Assembly: GCF_011075055.1 (NCBI RefSeq)
Contig: NC_058147.1
Span: 13,888,001 to 13,952,000, forward strand
DNA length: 64,000 bases
DNA from: Mangifera indica
Taxonomy: Eukaryota > Streptophyta > Magnoliopsida > Sapindales > Anacardiaceae
Direction of reading: 5' to 3'
Within the stretch, counting starts at the first letter, position 1; every line of letters starts with the position of its first letter. The position numbers and the translations under genes are program-made. Of this stretch, positions 35,884 through 47,097 are shown piece by piece. The notes beneath the pieces are model-generated. The model was given only the letters and a program-made list of their open reading frames with translations. It ran no database searches and was not told the origin of the DNA.

Positions 35884-36115
35884 CTTTTCTTCTTCTTACA
35901 AAATCGATTTGCCATAAATTGTTAAGTCTACTTCTACTTCCACCTTTGAAGATGAATGACCTCTCCTTTGCCTAGTCTCTTTCCTCAATTGACATGTTAT
36001 TTTCTTAATTTCAGAATGTATTCTAGTTCACCTTTCTGAGAAGAACGGATAATAAAATGGTAAGAGATATTTAACACAAATGAAAGACAGAAAGAAAACT
36101 AAGAAACTAAACAGT

Positions 36116-36132
36116 TCCCTAACAACAACACC
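36116..36132 (-). other. Athila primer-binding site, eroded
   Basis: The minus strand reads GGTGTTGTTGTTAGGGA after AAATTTT. Athila and Tat elements normally have GGCGCCGTTGCCGGGGA here. All differences are C-to-T or G-to-A, mainly at former CpG positions. Confidence 0.7.
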
Positions 36133-36139
36133 AAAATTT

Positions 36140-37512
36140 TGACGAGTTTGTCAGAGCCCTCAAAATTTATTACTGATTCTTTATTACACTACAATTAAAT
36201 TTATAGTCATAGTAAGACCAGGTTGAATCCCAAGAGAACTGATAAATGATTTCTTAGTTTTAAAACAATGAAAAACAAAATAAGAGGAATTTTCAATTAT
36301 TTAAACTAATGAACTAAAATTTAACGATTGATCAAAATAATTAACTTAGAAGCAAAGAGAGAAGAAAAGCAGTGTTACCAACTTCTGATTCAAGGGTTTG
36401 ATTCTATTTAATTGCATCATTGATCATCAGTTTAAAAAAAAATATTCATCTCACAATTCATGCATTTAGCCAAGATTTACTAGGATAGAGATAATAAACC
36501 TTTTAATTTCCCTAAAGTAATTAATCCAAACCAGAATTCAAATCAATACTCATAATTGATTAACTGGGTGTGATAGCATTCCATATCAATTCAATGATGG
36601 CATTAAATTATATGAACACAACTAAACCAAGAATAAGTAATTGAGATAGATGCAATTATCTAATCTTGTTTCACTATTCCCTTTAGGCTAATCATGCATA
36701 CTTTGATTCATAAACATAAATAACCTAATTGCTACTTTTACCAATCATTCATGACAATTACGGGTCATTGAACTTATGGATAGCAATAGAAAGAAAAGAA
36801 ATGAATTAATTTGTTAGAATAAATAATATCAATCTTTCAAAAGGATAATAAGATCAAGAAACAATGAATACTTGAATTAAAAGCAAGAAATTTAGGTTTA
36901 GCACAAAACCTCACTATGATTACAAATGAAACTAAACTCCTCTTGAATTAGAAAATTAAATTAGCCATTCATGATTGAGAAATCGCCTCTTGTTCTTCTC
37001 TCCTCTTTATTGAAAAAGTTCCCTCAAAATAAAATAGCTCTCACTCCTTGAAATTTGGATCTGGAAAATAAATCTACCAATCCTATACAGACTTCCTAAA
37101 ATTTGAAAAAAAAAAACCTAATTAGGAGAGAGGATAAATATTACAAGGTGATAACTCTCATCCTAAATAGGAATAAGAAGTCTAAATAAAATAAAATTGA
37201 ATATCCTCTTTCCAAACTGTCCATGCATCATACAAATCGTTTTTCCAACTAAAACTCATTTTTCCTTAGATTGGTAAGACAGTGCCCATGCTTTATCTTC
37301 TGAAGTCTTCTGCTCAACATCTCAAAATTCCTAAAAGTACATAGCTTTGACAGATAGTGCTTAAAAAGGTTACCCCCACGCTTGTTTTGGTCCCAGTCTC
37401 CAATTTTTCATCTCTTAAAACAAAACATAATTAAATTCCATCAATTTAAGCACAATCACAATCCAAACAAAGGGAATATTTACGATAAATATAGTTTTTA
37501 TACATCCTATCA
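36140..37512 (-). repeat. Athila 5' LTR
   Basis: Minus strand from TGATAGGATGTATAAA at 37512 to ...AAACTCGTCA at 36140, seven bases before the primer-binding site. It contains CTTGGGATTCAACC near 36225, common in Athila LTRs. The inner boundary could be a few bases off because no second LTR is present. Confidence 0.6.
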
Positions 37513-37519
37513 GTAATAA

Positions 37520-38778
37520 AAGATCTCACAACTTAAGGTTGCTTGTGACAACTAGATGCATATTCAATGGATTGACCCACCAAAGGATTCCATATAAATG
37601 GTGGCCTAATGTATGTGAAATACATCTTCTAATGTGATACATGTGACACTCAAATTTATGATCACTGAATCCTCTTATATGCCAATTGACCAAGTTTGTA
37701 ATAGCCTAAAATAACCTTTTTGTTAAGACATTAGTATAGTAGTTGTTGGCTATGTTAAGTAGTGTATCGAGGCTATGGTAAATCGATATAAGATTAATCA
37801 CTCTTGAATAGGAAAGAAGATATGTATAGTGTTATTTGATAGATGACTATGATTAATTAAATCTATGACTACAATGGGATTGACTTAGTGTCAAGTTGTA
37901 AAGATATTTGGTCACTACTTTGTAAGTAAAATTATAAAGTCAAGGGTATCTGATGTAGACACTATTTATATTTCTCAACCTTGATGAGATATCAATCTAA
38001 TAAAATTATTAATTATACAATAATCATACTATTGAAAGGTTAGATAAATTTAATGCTAATTCTCTATTATTTGGGTGATTTTGATATTTTACTAGAAGCC
38101 ACTCATGATCTATGAATAAAGATATGGTTAAACTGTAGATTAATAATAATTTTATTCTTTGCCATTATAATATAAAACCTATTAGTCACACAATAGAGGG
38201 TTGTTTGCCAAGATTAAATAGTTTGTGTTATTACATATAAAGTTTATCACATTAGAGGTTTATCATGTACTATGATACGAACTTTATTAATGGGTGACAT
38301 AGGTCCATTCCCTCACAAATGGATTTTTTAGTCATTGTTGTACCCAATTGTAAGAAATCATTATTAAATGGTCAAATGGTAATAACCCAAAAGTTTAGGA
38401 GCTAGAATGTAATTTCACTTAAGGTTGATAAAAGCTGAATTTTTAATAAAAATTCATAATTTTGACATTTAAACCTAAGCCCTAGCTGACCAAATGATTC
38501 AGGAAAATATTTTCTCTCAACATCCTCTCAAATTTATTCACCATTTTGCTACAAACTAGTATTTGTGCAAGCCCTAAACTACCTTGCCATTATTTGTAGT
38601 GTCTTGGTGCTTCCGATTGGATGTGTAGGAGCCTTACTATTTTGCTCTAACTTTGTATTATTTATATGTGTTATGTCTTAAGGTTGTTAGATCTCAAATT
38701 TTTATTGTTTTGTGCCTATAATCTGCTACAATTTTTTTTATTTCAAGCTATAAACATCCTTCAAGTGGTATTAGAGCC
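37520..38778 (+). repeat. Copia LTR remnant with primer-binding site
   Basis: TGGTATTAGAGC at 38767-38778 matches the tRNA-iMet primer site except for one C-to-T. The preceding non-coding sequence is LTR-like, but its start is not defined. No copia coding sequence follows. Confidence 0.4.
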
Positions 38779-39559
38779 TAAAGGTTTTGATATTTTACAT
38801 TTAATGTATTTAGGATGTGTTATGATTACATTGTGTTATATGATTATTTATTGACGTGTGATCATATAATCTACAATCTAATTTTGTTCTTATAAAATGG
38901 TTTTATTCATGTTTGTTGATGTATGAATATGTGAATGTGTTGTAAATTGAAGTACTATTTTATACAAGTTGAATACCAACATAGCACGTTATCCATTTGG
39001 TTGATATGTCACTGATGCACAAACGTACAACTTTCATGTATGGGTTTACATCCCCTTAAATATTCAATACTTACTTCATTTAAACTCTAGCTCAATCATA
39101 ATCATACATATCGTCATAAATTCATGCTAACTAATTATTATACCTTTGAGACTTATTTGTGGGTATTATACTTCTTAAGGGTGTATGTATATTCAACTTG
39201 AATGTGACTGTAACTTTTACATTCCCTACACTAGGTACCCTTGTTTCTCCTATTAGTTTCTTTTACAAATTTTTGAGTATTTACGATCCAAGAAAAGTAA
39301 TTTAAAATATTCCTCACAAATTATTGTTTCCTTTAGATAAAAATGTCTAATCTTCTCATGGTCTTCCTAAGAAACTTAGCATAGTTTCTAGTTAACATAG
39401 CAATTTTATCCTTGTCTAAGTTTTCTAAATCAATATTTCAAGGCAAACTAGAGTTAACAAAGTGTTTAAGAACTAGATCAACACCTGATTTCTTTTTGTC
39501 TGATCTTTTTTATTGTAAGTTCATATATATAAAAGGAGTTAATCAATTCATCTAGGTCT
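38779..39559. other. Spacer, no gene recognised
   Basis: AT-rich, with no coding signal. Confidence 0.45.
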
Positions 39560-40613
39560 ATTTCTGGTGCATATTCAGCCAAACATGCAACAAGAAACCA
39601 AAAATCAAAACCTGTTTTCACTGTTCATGTGGTATGAGCAGTTTTTTTGTTCTTGCAGTTTAACCAACCAAATTAACTCCAAATCCAACCGAATTCATTC
39701 CATCATAATCACAACACAAGGAACTTTCTTTCAAGCTATGGACGTACACAATTGGAGTAGAGTAAGGCAATCAAATCACAAGTAGAATGCAGTGGCAGAA
39801 ATGGTAATTATGTTACAACTCTCTGCCATAATCAAAATTAACACACATACACACTCTAATTTGGATTTCTAAGGAAACATAAAGTGTAACCAAGGCATAA
39901 AGGAAAGTTCCACCAACCTTGGGGCCTTCCATCACCAATCTTCCACCAAGAATGATTGGATAAAGGAAATAAGAAAGAGAGCCAACAAAGTTTCTTCAAG
40001 TTTTCATTCAAAAGTAAAAAAACTGCATTTTACAAAGCATAGCCACTTTACATGGGAGTAAGTGGCAGCAAGATATATGTGTACATAGACTTTTAATAAA
40101 TTAGTTCACCCTAGCCCTTAATTCACTCTAAACCACACAAAATAAGCCATGCCATACTTTAAATAAATGCAATAGGACAAAATGTTACTATTATTCCATA
40201 AAAAGTGGGCTCTTGTCTTAACCAAAGCTCTCCTTTCATCCAATTTCGTCCAACTCTCCTAATTGGGCTTTGAACACCTTTTTGGGCTTCAAAATGGAGT
40301 GATGGATGGTTGTAACTTCACTTGGGCTTCTCAAAATGATGCTTGGACGTTTGGACCATTGATGGACTTCAAAAATTGCACTTTTAGATCAATTGGAGCA
40401 AGCTATTCATTTGGACCTTGGGTGGATGTAATAAGACTATATCCAAAAGTGGTTTTGGGCCAAAATTGAAGGTGCAATGCTTCCTTTGGCTTGAGATTTG
40501 TTGGAACTTCATTCTTCTTAGCTTCAAAGGTTGCATGGAGACTTAAGGATGACTTGGAACCCAAAAATGACAATGAAGCCGCATATACATCAATTTCCTC
40601 CATATTTCAACAT
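39560..40613 (-). repeat. LTR-like sequence (probable copia)
   Basis: The minus strand begins TGTTGAAATATGGAGG, a common copia LTR start. Non-coding throughout; open stretches at 40263-40469 and 40603-40403 overlap on opposite strands and look like chance. Confidence 0.3.
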
Positions 40614-40769
40614 TCCTATATCGAGGTAAGATTTGAAGAAATCTTTTAGGCAACAAACCCGAAACTTTAACAAGAGGCTTAACATTAAAACATATTTCTC
40701 TTAAAGTATTAGACTCATATGAAATATCAAATAATAATAATAATAATAATGAAAATGTTAAATGGATTA

Positions 40770-40985
40770 AGAATCAGGCATGGTTAGGTCCTCAAACTCA
40801 ATTATAAGTCTCCTAAGTTTAGTTGTCATAATAGTCTTGGTTCCTTCATTTTTTATTCTAAGTTTGTACAAATCGTCCTTTGCTATCTCACAATTAACAA
40901 ATACTTTCATTTGGTTCATGGAAACTACATTAAAAATGGCATGAATAGCCTTAGAATTCCAATTCGAAAGTTTTAGTTCAATAGT
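40770..40985 (-). pseudogene. Copia gag (UBN2-type) fragment
   Basis: The minus strand gives NWNSKAIHAIFNVVSMNQMK, then VFVNCEIAKDDLYKL, then GTKTIMTTKLRRLIIEFEDL, the UBN2 gag core (AxNAI...AKEAWDxL...GT...K...L...FE). Only about 70 codons are present. Confidence 0.65.
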
Positions 40986-41496
40986 ACTTTATTATATTAT
41001 AGGTTCATGCCTTTTTACACCTTCTTCAACTTAAGAATGCTTCCAACCATTAACAATAAATATCCTAACCCTTTCATTTGTTAATTTTAAGAGAGCTCTC
41101 ATTCTTTCCTTGCAATATATATAGTTAGATTTATCAAACTTGGGTGCTTTAGTGATTTAACCATCTTCTCAGATTAAATCCATAAACAAAAAACAAATAG
41201 AACAAAAATCAATGAATAGAAATAAACATGATAAATGGGTCAGGCTGGCCCGAAGCACGCCAAAATGACCTAGTCTTTAAGGGCACAACTTGTCATTGTA
41301 ACGGGTCCTACTAGGCCCATAGGCTATCAGCCAAGCCTTGGGCTTTGGCTTCAAGCATGTGGGCCAACATGCCTTGCACATTGTGCATGAATTTTATTTT
41401 ATTTTTTTAATTTCTTAGAAGCTAATGGCTATTGGTAGTAGTCATTGGCCTGCTAGTAGTTGTTTGGTTTTTTTTTTTTTTTCATTTTCAATTTCT

Positions 41497-41505
41497 TATA
41501 TAAAG
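41497..41505 (+). promoter_or_regulatory. TATA box of the hAT transposase gene
   Basis: TATATAAAG lies upstream of the transposase remnant, followed by a pyrimidine-rich leader, a plausible core promoter. Confidence 0.5.
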
Positions 41506-43206
41506 CCCCTTCTTTCTTTTCCAAATTTCATATACACCCACTTACTGTCACATTCTCAATCTAACTTAATCTTTCATTATTCTCAATCTCATAGTCTCTT
41601 ATCAAGTCTCATTCTGAAACTCTTTAAATTCGCAAACAATAGTATGTTTACAATTTAATTTTCATTTCAATTTTATCAATCAATTATAGTTTTTTATTAT
41701 AATTTAATTTATAAATAATATTTTACAAATAGATTCAAATCCTCATGATTTCAATTCATTTGATATTATCATACTAACACTGATGATATTATTAATGATC
41801 AATGTGAAACAAGTGAAGCACCAACAAGTGAAAGTGGTACAATCACATGTTCCATAGGGACAAAAAGAAAGCAAAAGTCTATGGTGAGGGATCATTTTGA
41901 TCAAACAACAGAATTGATTAAAGGAAAACAAATTCACCAATCAAAGTGCAAACATTATGGTTCATGTTTAACATATTCAAGTTCAGGTGGTATAGGACAT
42001 CTTTATCAACATATTACTGCTTATTATAGAAGAATTCCACAAGAGGTTAACAGGCAAAAACAAATTGCATTCACCTAATCGTAATTTGTTGGTCTTAGCA
42101 CTGATACAGTAGGAGGTTCAATCAGTTCCAGACACATGGAAGAAATGTCCACTTTCATGTACGATCAAATGAAAATGCAAAACTACATGGCCAGATATGT
42201 TGTTGCTTCTGACCAACATTTTCTTACACTAAAAATGAAATTTTAAAATGGATGATGCAAAATAGTGTTCAACCCGCATTTAAAAGAATTCCTAGATCAA
42301 CTCTTAAGTCAGACATTGCTAGAAATTATGAATTAATTAAATTAAAGGTTATTGGAGAAATTAGTAATTTTAATAGTGCAATTTCAATTACTTCAAATTT
42401 ATGAACAACTACAAATCAAGACATAAGAGACCTATGCACAACTGCCCATTACATTAATTTTGATTGATAGTTAAGCAAAAAAGTTATTACATTTAGAAAT
42501 TTAAAATATCCACATAACGGTCTTATAATTTATTAAGTATTAGCAAATATTTTTATGATTATAAAATTAATAATTTTATTTTTACAATGACTTTTAATAA
42601 TGCAAAAAATAATAAAACAGTTATTGAATTCATGTTTAATCATATACCTATTCCATTTAATGAAAAATTATTTCATACTAAATGTACATGTTATATTATT
42701 AATTAAATAGCTCAAGATAGTTTGAATATGACTAAAATTGAGATATCAACAATTAGACATTTCATCATCCCCATCACGAATACCAACATATCATGAATTA
42801 TGTAAATCAATGGGGTTAAGACAAAAAAAAAATTAAAAATAAATGTTAAAACTAGGTAGAATTTAATATACCCTATGTTAAAAGCATGCGAAGTGTATGA
42901 AGTACCTATAACACAATTTTTTAATACCTAGCCAAAAGATTTGGAACATCTTGTGCTTTTGACAGATCATGATTGAGAGATTGTTATACCTCTAATGAAC
43001 ATGTTAGAACCATTGAAGATAGTCATAGACTAATGCTCAGGTGTGTATTATCTAACTACTTATTCAATTTTGTATTACATGGTAAAAATAAGTAATATTT
43101 TTAAAGAATATATGTATCATAATACTTTCCAAAATATATATAGGCAAATGGAACAAAAATTTTAAAAATATTAGAACTAAATTAATTTATTTTATGTCAT
43201 TGTCAT

Positions 43207-43802
43207 TAGGGATGGCAATGGGGAGGGGCCCCGTCCCCATCCCCGTAGGGGATATCAATCCCCGTCCTCGACCCATCCCCGCTACGGGGATGAAAATGAT
43301 TCCCCATCCCCTCCCCGCAAAGAAAAATCCCTTCCCCATCCCCTCCCCGTCCCCGCAGGGAAAAATCCCCTCCTCGTACCCGAAAAAAAATATATTATTT
43401 TTACCTTGTAAATACAATATAAATATATTAAATAATAAAATTAAGCAAAATTAAAATTAATCTACTATTTCAAATATCATAAATATAATATATTAACTCC
43501 TTTAATATGCACAACAAAAACCTAAATAAATTTGAAAAACATAAATAATTTAAAACTATAACAATATATTAGTATTTTAAATAAATATATTAATATAAAG
43601 GGACGGGGATAGGGGCGGGGAGGGGAAGGGCAAGGGCCAGGGCAGGGAGGGGACACATGTATCCCCATCCCCGACCCGTCCCCAATTGCAGGGATTTTTT
43701 TCATCCCTGTCCCCGTCCCCGTCCCCATCCCCGTTTCTATCGGGGAATCTCCTCCCCGTTAGGGTCGAGGCCCCTAAAGTTGGGTCCAAATTGTTATCCC
43801 TA
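43207..43802. mobile_element. Nested GC-rich non-autonomous hAT-type element (596 bp)
   Basis: The ends are TAGGGATGGCAAT and, reversed, TAGGGATAACAAT. The flanks are ATTGTCAT (43199-43206) and GTTGTCTT (43803-43810), 6 of 8 matching. Subterminal regions are rich in GGGGAC/CCCCGT words, typical of a large family of plant hAT elements. It splits the transposase remnant of the surrounding hAT. Confidence 0.75.
43600..43652 (+). repeat. G-run tract with G-quadruplex potential
   Basis: About a dozen runs of three or four G separated by one or two bases, within the nested hAT element and unlike the AT-rich surroundings. Confidence 0.75.
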
Positions 43803-44824
43803 GTTGTCTTTGTCTTAGATCTTAGGGTAAAAATATTGAAAGTCAAAAATTTATTTGATGCTATTAAAGAAAATTTGTTAATTACCAATGCTATTAATTG
43901 CATAGACAATGTTAAAGAATTTTTATTGGACATGTATAGTATTTATGAACAAAAATATGGAAGGGTTGGACAAAGTTCAGAACCAAAGGTAAGTTTTGGT
44001 AGTTCAGTTAGAAAAAAGTCATGCATATGGTGTCTCTTGCGCAAAGATAAGCAGATAACAAGTTAGAGTACAAATTATGGTGAGTTTTATAATTATATCA
44101 ATATTGAGAATTATCCAGAAATTGTTCAACAATATGGTGGTAAGAAACTAGATGTTCTGACATGGTAGAAAAAAAAGACAAAAACTTTCCATGTGCTTGC
44201 CACCATTGCCGGGGATTTACTAACCCTTTTGATGTCAACTATAGCATTGAAATTTACTTTTAATGCAGGTAGATGCATAGTGATGATAGACGATTCAATT
44301 TACACCAAAACATAATCAAGACAATCATGTGTATGAAAGATTGAATCAACACTGATTTCAAATTACAGAATCGAGTTGCAAAAGATATCTGTAAAGAATT
44401 AAAAATATCGGATGTTGAGGACGAGTAAATTGATGATATATATTATATTTATATTTGTAATTGTATAGTATAAAAATTAATTTATTTCTATATTATCATA
44501 TTTTTTATTATATAACCACGATATTCCTTTGTCACAAGTGAGAGACTGTTAATAAAATATTCGAGTTATTATACTTAATTTTAATAATTGAAAAATGATT
44601 TATGTTTAAATTAATTATTAAAAAATTTGTTTAGATGGGTCAATCCGACCCTATATACATGGGGTTAGGCCATAGTTGGCTTGGCTTGGCACAACCCAAT
44701 AATTGAAAAATATTTTGTGGGTTAATTTGACCCAAAGGCCCACAACTGTGCGTGCCTTAGGTTCGACAAGCCACACCAGAGTTGGCTTGGCTTGGCACAA
44801 CCCACTAATGAGTCTAAATTGAAA

Positions 44825-45957
44825 CAAGTGAGTTGTAACCAACCCTAAGTGGTATATTGAATATAAAAAAAAAAAATTCAAAACCCATTATGATACCAAA
44901 ATGTAATCATTTATGATACATGTTGGTTATGTGCACAAATCAAGCTTGAGTTATAAAATCTCTTACACAATTTGTAAAGCACACAACATAAGCAATTAAT
45001 AAACAAAAAAGTAATGGAGACGATGAGTTTTTACATGGTTCAATTACAAACAAAATCTACATTCCTACGATCATTTCAAATTCACTAAGCTCACAAACTA
45101 TCAATTACAAATAGGAATTCAGCTCAATTAATCGAGCTTACAATCTTATTCAATTCATTTAAAAACTTTCTTAACAGTAGTTTCACACAAGTATGAAATA
45201 TAAATGAGCATCCCTCTAATATTTCAAGTATCCCAATCAGGATTTAGTTCAAGTTCCGCTTGAATTAGTACACTGAAATCTCTTCAATTGCTAAGGTTGA
45301 ACTTCCTTCAATCTTGAGTCTAGAAACAAGTTATACGATCTATATAAAGAGATAGACCTGTCAGTAGAATCTAAGAGATGAACATATTAAAGAAACACAA
45401 TACAAATCTACAAAATAAACAAAAACACTTAAAAATATTTCGTTTCAATCAAGATCAATAATCCCTTTTCTTAATGAAGAAAAAAATAGTTTATATACCT
45501 AGATTAGGTACACACAAAACTAACACTTGTGTATATCAAAACAGTATACATGTTGTATCATAACAACATCATATGAGGACAAATTAATATAATGTCAGGT
45601 GTGAGATCATATCTATATTTGAAATATTATCACATAATACAATTATATGCACACAACATTATGGAAACAGAAACTAATAAACGTGATCGCCAATTGCCAT
45701 GGTTTGCAAAATAGATTGACATCAACCTTTGATCTTATATAATATGAAATTCGGTGAGTGGGCAGTTACAAGCAATTACCATCAGTACATATTGCTTGAC
45801 TACGTAAAAACTGTAGCCAGCTTGTCACGAAAAGGCATTCACGCACGAATCTCATCACAGAAGTCATTAAAACAGACGATGTGAAATCCAAGTTTCCTGC
45901 TCCTTTTATAAACAAAAACAAGATGATTGAATCTATTAAAAAATTCCATGCCAATAT
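44825..45957. other. Intergenic or LTR-like DNA
   Basis: Around 45030-45060 is a GAGTTTTTACATGGTTCAAT motif reminiscent of dicot LTRs. There is no coding sequence and no paired LTR. Confidence 0.35.
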
Positions 45958-46190
45958 TAAGGGTTGTTAACGATGAAGAAAGAGGATAGAATTGGATTGG
46001 ATTCATTAAATAAATAGGTTTCAATTCCAGTTTTGATTCTTTATAACGTAAAACCAGAATCGAAATTGGCTAGTTCCACAAAATTAGAACTGAAACTTAT
46101 CCATAGTATACCAGTTCTGGGTAGGAACCGGAACCAAAAGACAAGTATCTGCGGTTCCAGTTTCGGTTCGGATTTTTTCTCACTCCTAAT
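45958..46190. mobile_element. Possible short hAT-type fragment
   Basis: The right end, reversed, reads TTAGGAGTGAGAAAAAATCC followed by GAACCGAAACTGGAACCG, the GGTTCCGGTT-type subterminal pattern of some hAT elements. Related words (CCAGAATCGAAATTGG) recur to the left. No duplication was found. Confidence 0.35.
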
Positions 46191-46500
46191 CGTCAAGGTA
46201 CCGTATATGTTAATTCAGATTTTGAACCATCTTGTTCAAATATCAAACTTATTCAAACGCTGGCTGGTCAATAACTTCTATTTTGTATCTACTACCAGGA
46301 AAGTAGAATTAAGGATGAGCAAATGAAGCTGTCTTGGTAAGTGTTAGAAGCAATATATTTTTAATGTGTTTTGAACAAGATTACATCTATTATTATATAT
46401 TTATGTAACCCCCAAAAAAAAAAGGATTGATGTTGTAATACAAAATAGTACAAAAATGATTAAATAATACAAAATAATTATTAAGAGACTTCGTTTTACT

Positions 46501-46696
46501 TATATTCAAATTGGATAATATTTTATGTATAATTTTTATGCGTAATTTTATATATAAATAACAATAAATTATCATAGGACTGAATATTATGTTATCTTTA
46601 ATTTTTAATTATTTAATTCTATAATAATATATTATTATTTATATATAAAATTATATATAAAAATTATACACATAATATTATTTATTTAAATATAAT
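46501..46696. repeat. AT-rich inverted repeat
   Basis: The arms 46501-46575 and 46615-46696 share TATAATTTTTAT and TAATTTTATATATAAATAA in opposite orientation. Possibly a MITE; the composition is too AT-rich to be sure. Confidence 0.45.
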
Positions 46697-47097
46697 CTTT
46701 TATATTTGTAACCATACATACCCGAACACATCATTCCTACACTAGGAGCATAAAGAACCCATCTATGTGCTCGCAAGAATATCCCCAATATTTGTTTCTC
46801 AAGCAACTAAATTACGCAACCAAGCAAGTCCTCTAAATGAGAAATCAAATTTCTAATGAGATGACAGATAAAAACATGAAAAATTGTAGCAAAAGAAAAT
46901 CCAACAAGCAGGCTGACTTCAAATAAGTGGGTAAAAGAAACAAAATAAGAGATCAAATAACAAAATGGAATCACAAAATTCTTAAAATAAAATAGATAAC
47001 ATGGAGGCTTAGACCCTGTCTTTTGTTTCTAAATATGAATTAGGCCGGAATTAGTTGTAAATATTTTTAAAATATGATAATAAATTTCATAGTTGAA

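Larger units (their letters stand above)
32990..37512 (-). mobile_element. Athila-type Ty3/gypsy retrotransposon, 3'-truncated
   Basis: On the minus strand the order is 5' LTR (36140-37512), primer-binding site (36116-36132), gag (from 35883), zinc knuckle, protease and the first part of RT, where the element breaks off near 32990. RNase H, integrase and the 3' LTR are missing. The gag motif KEFHIVCSSMKPQGITEEQ and the RT start are characteristic of the Athila group of non-chromodomain plant gypsy elements. Confidence 0.82.
41770..44430 (+). pseudogene. hAT transposase pseudogene (BED finger, catalytic region, dimerisation domain)
   Basis: An N-terminal BED finger remnant appears as SMVRDHFDQ and SKCKHYGSC with a downstream HLYQHI; the second Cys of the usual C-x2-C pair is Tyr. 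Then come QNYMARYVVASDQHF, IPRSTLKSDIARNYELIKLK, a core region with FHTKCTCYIINLIAQDSL and, after the nested insertion, KLDVLTW, VLATIAGDLL and STIALKFTFNAG, which is the hAT C-terminal dimerisation motif. The family resembles RICESLEEPER-like transposases. Several stops and frameshifts are present (for example after AFT at 42078, and after LTW near 44167). Confidence 0.78.
41223..44816 (+). mobile_element. hAT transposon, decayed formerly autonomous copy
   Basis: The ends are TAAACATGATAAATGGGTC and, reversed, TAGACTCATTAGTGGGTTG, imperfect inverted repeats. The flanks are AATAGAAA (41215-41222) and AATTGAAA (44817-44824), an 8-bp duplication with one mismatch. Subterminal regions carry GGCCC and TTGGCTTGGC repeats, as in other plant hATs. 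A BED-finger and hAT transposase reading frame fills the middle, interrupted by a smaller hAT-type element at 43207-43802. It is non-functional. Confidence 0.75.

Noticed and set aside
43187..43933. Several Pro/Gly-rich open frames on both strands
   Set aside because: They come from the GGGGAC/CCCCGT repeats of the nested hAT element and occur on both strands.
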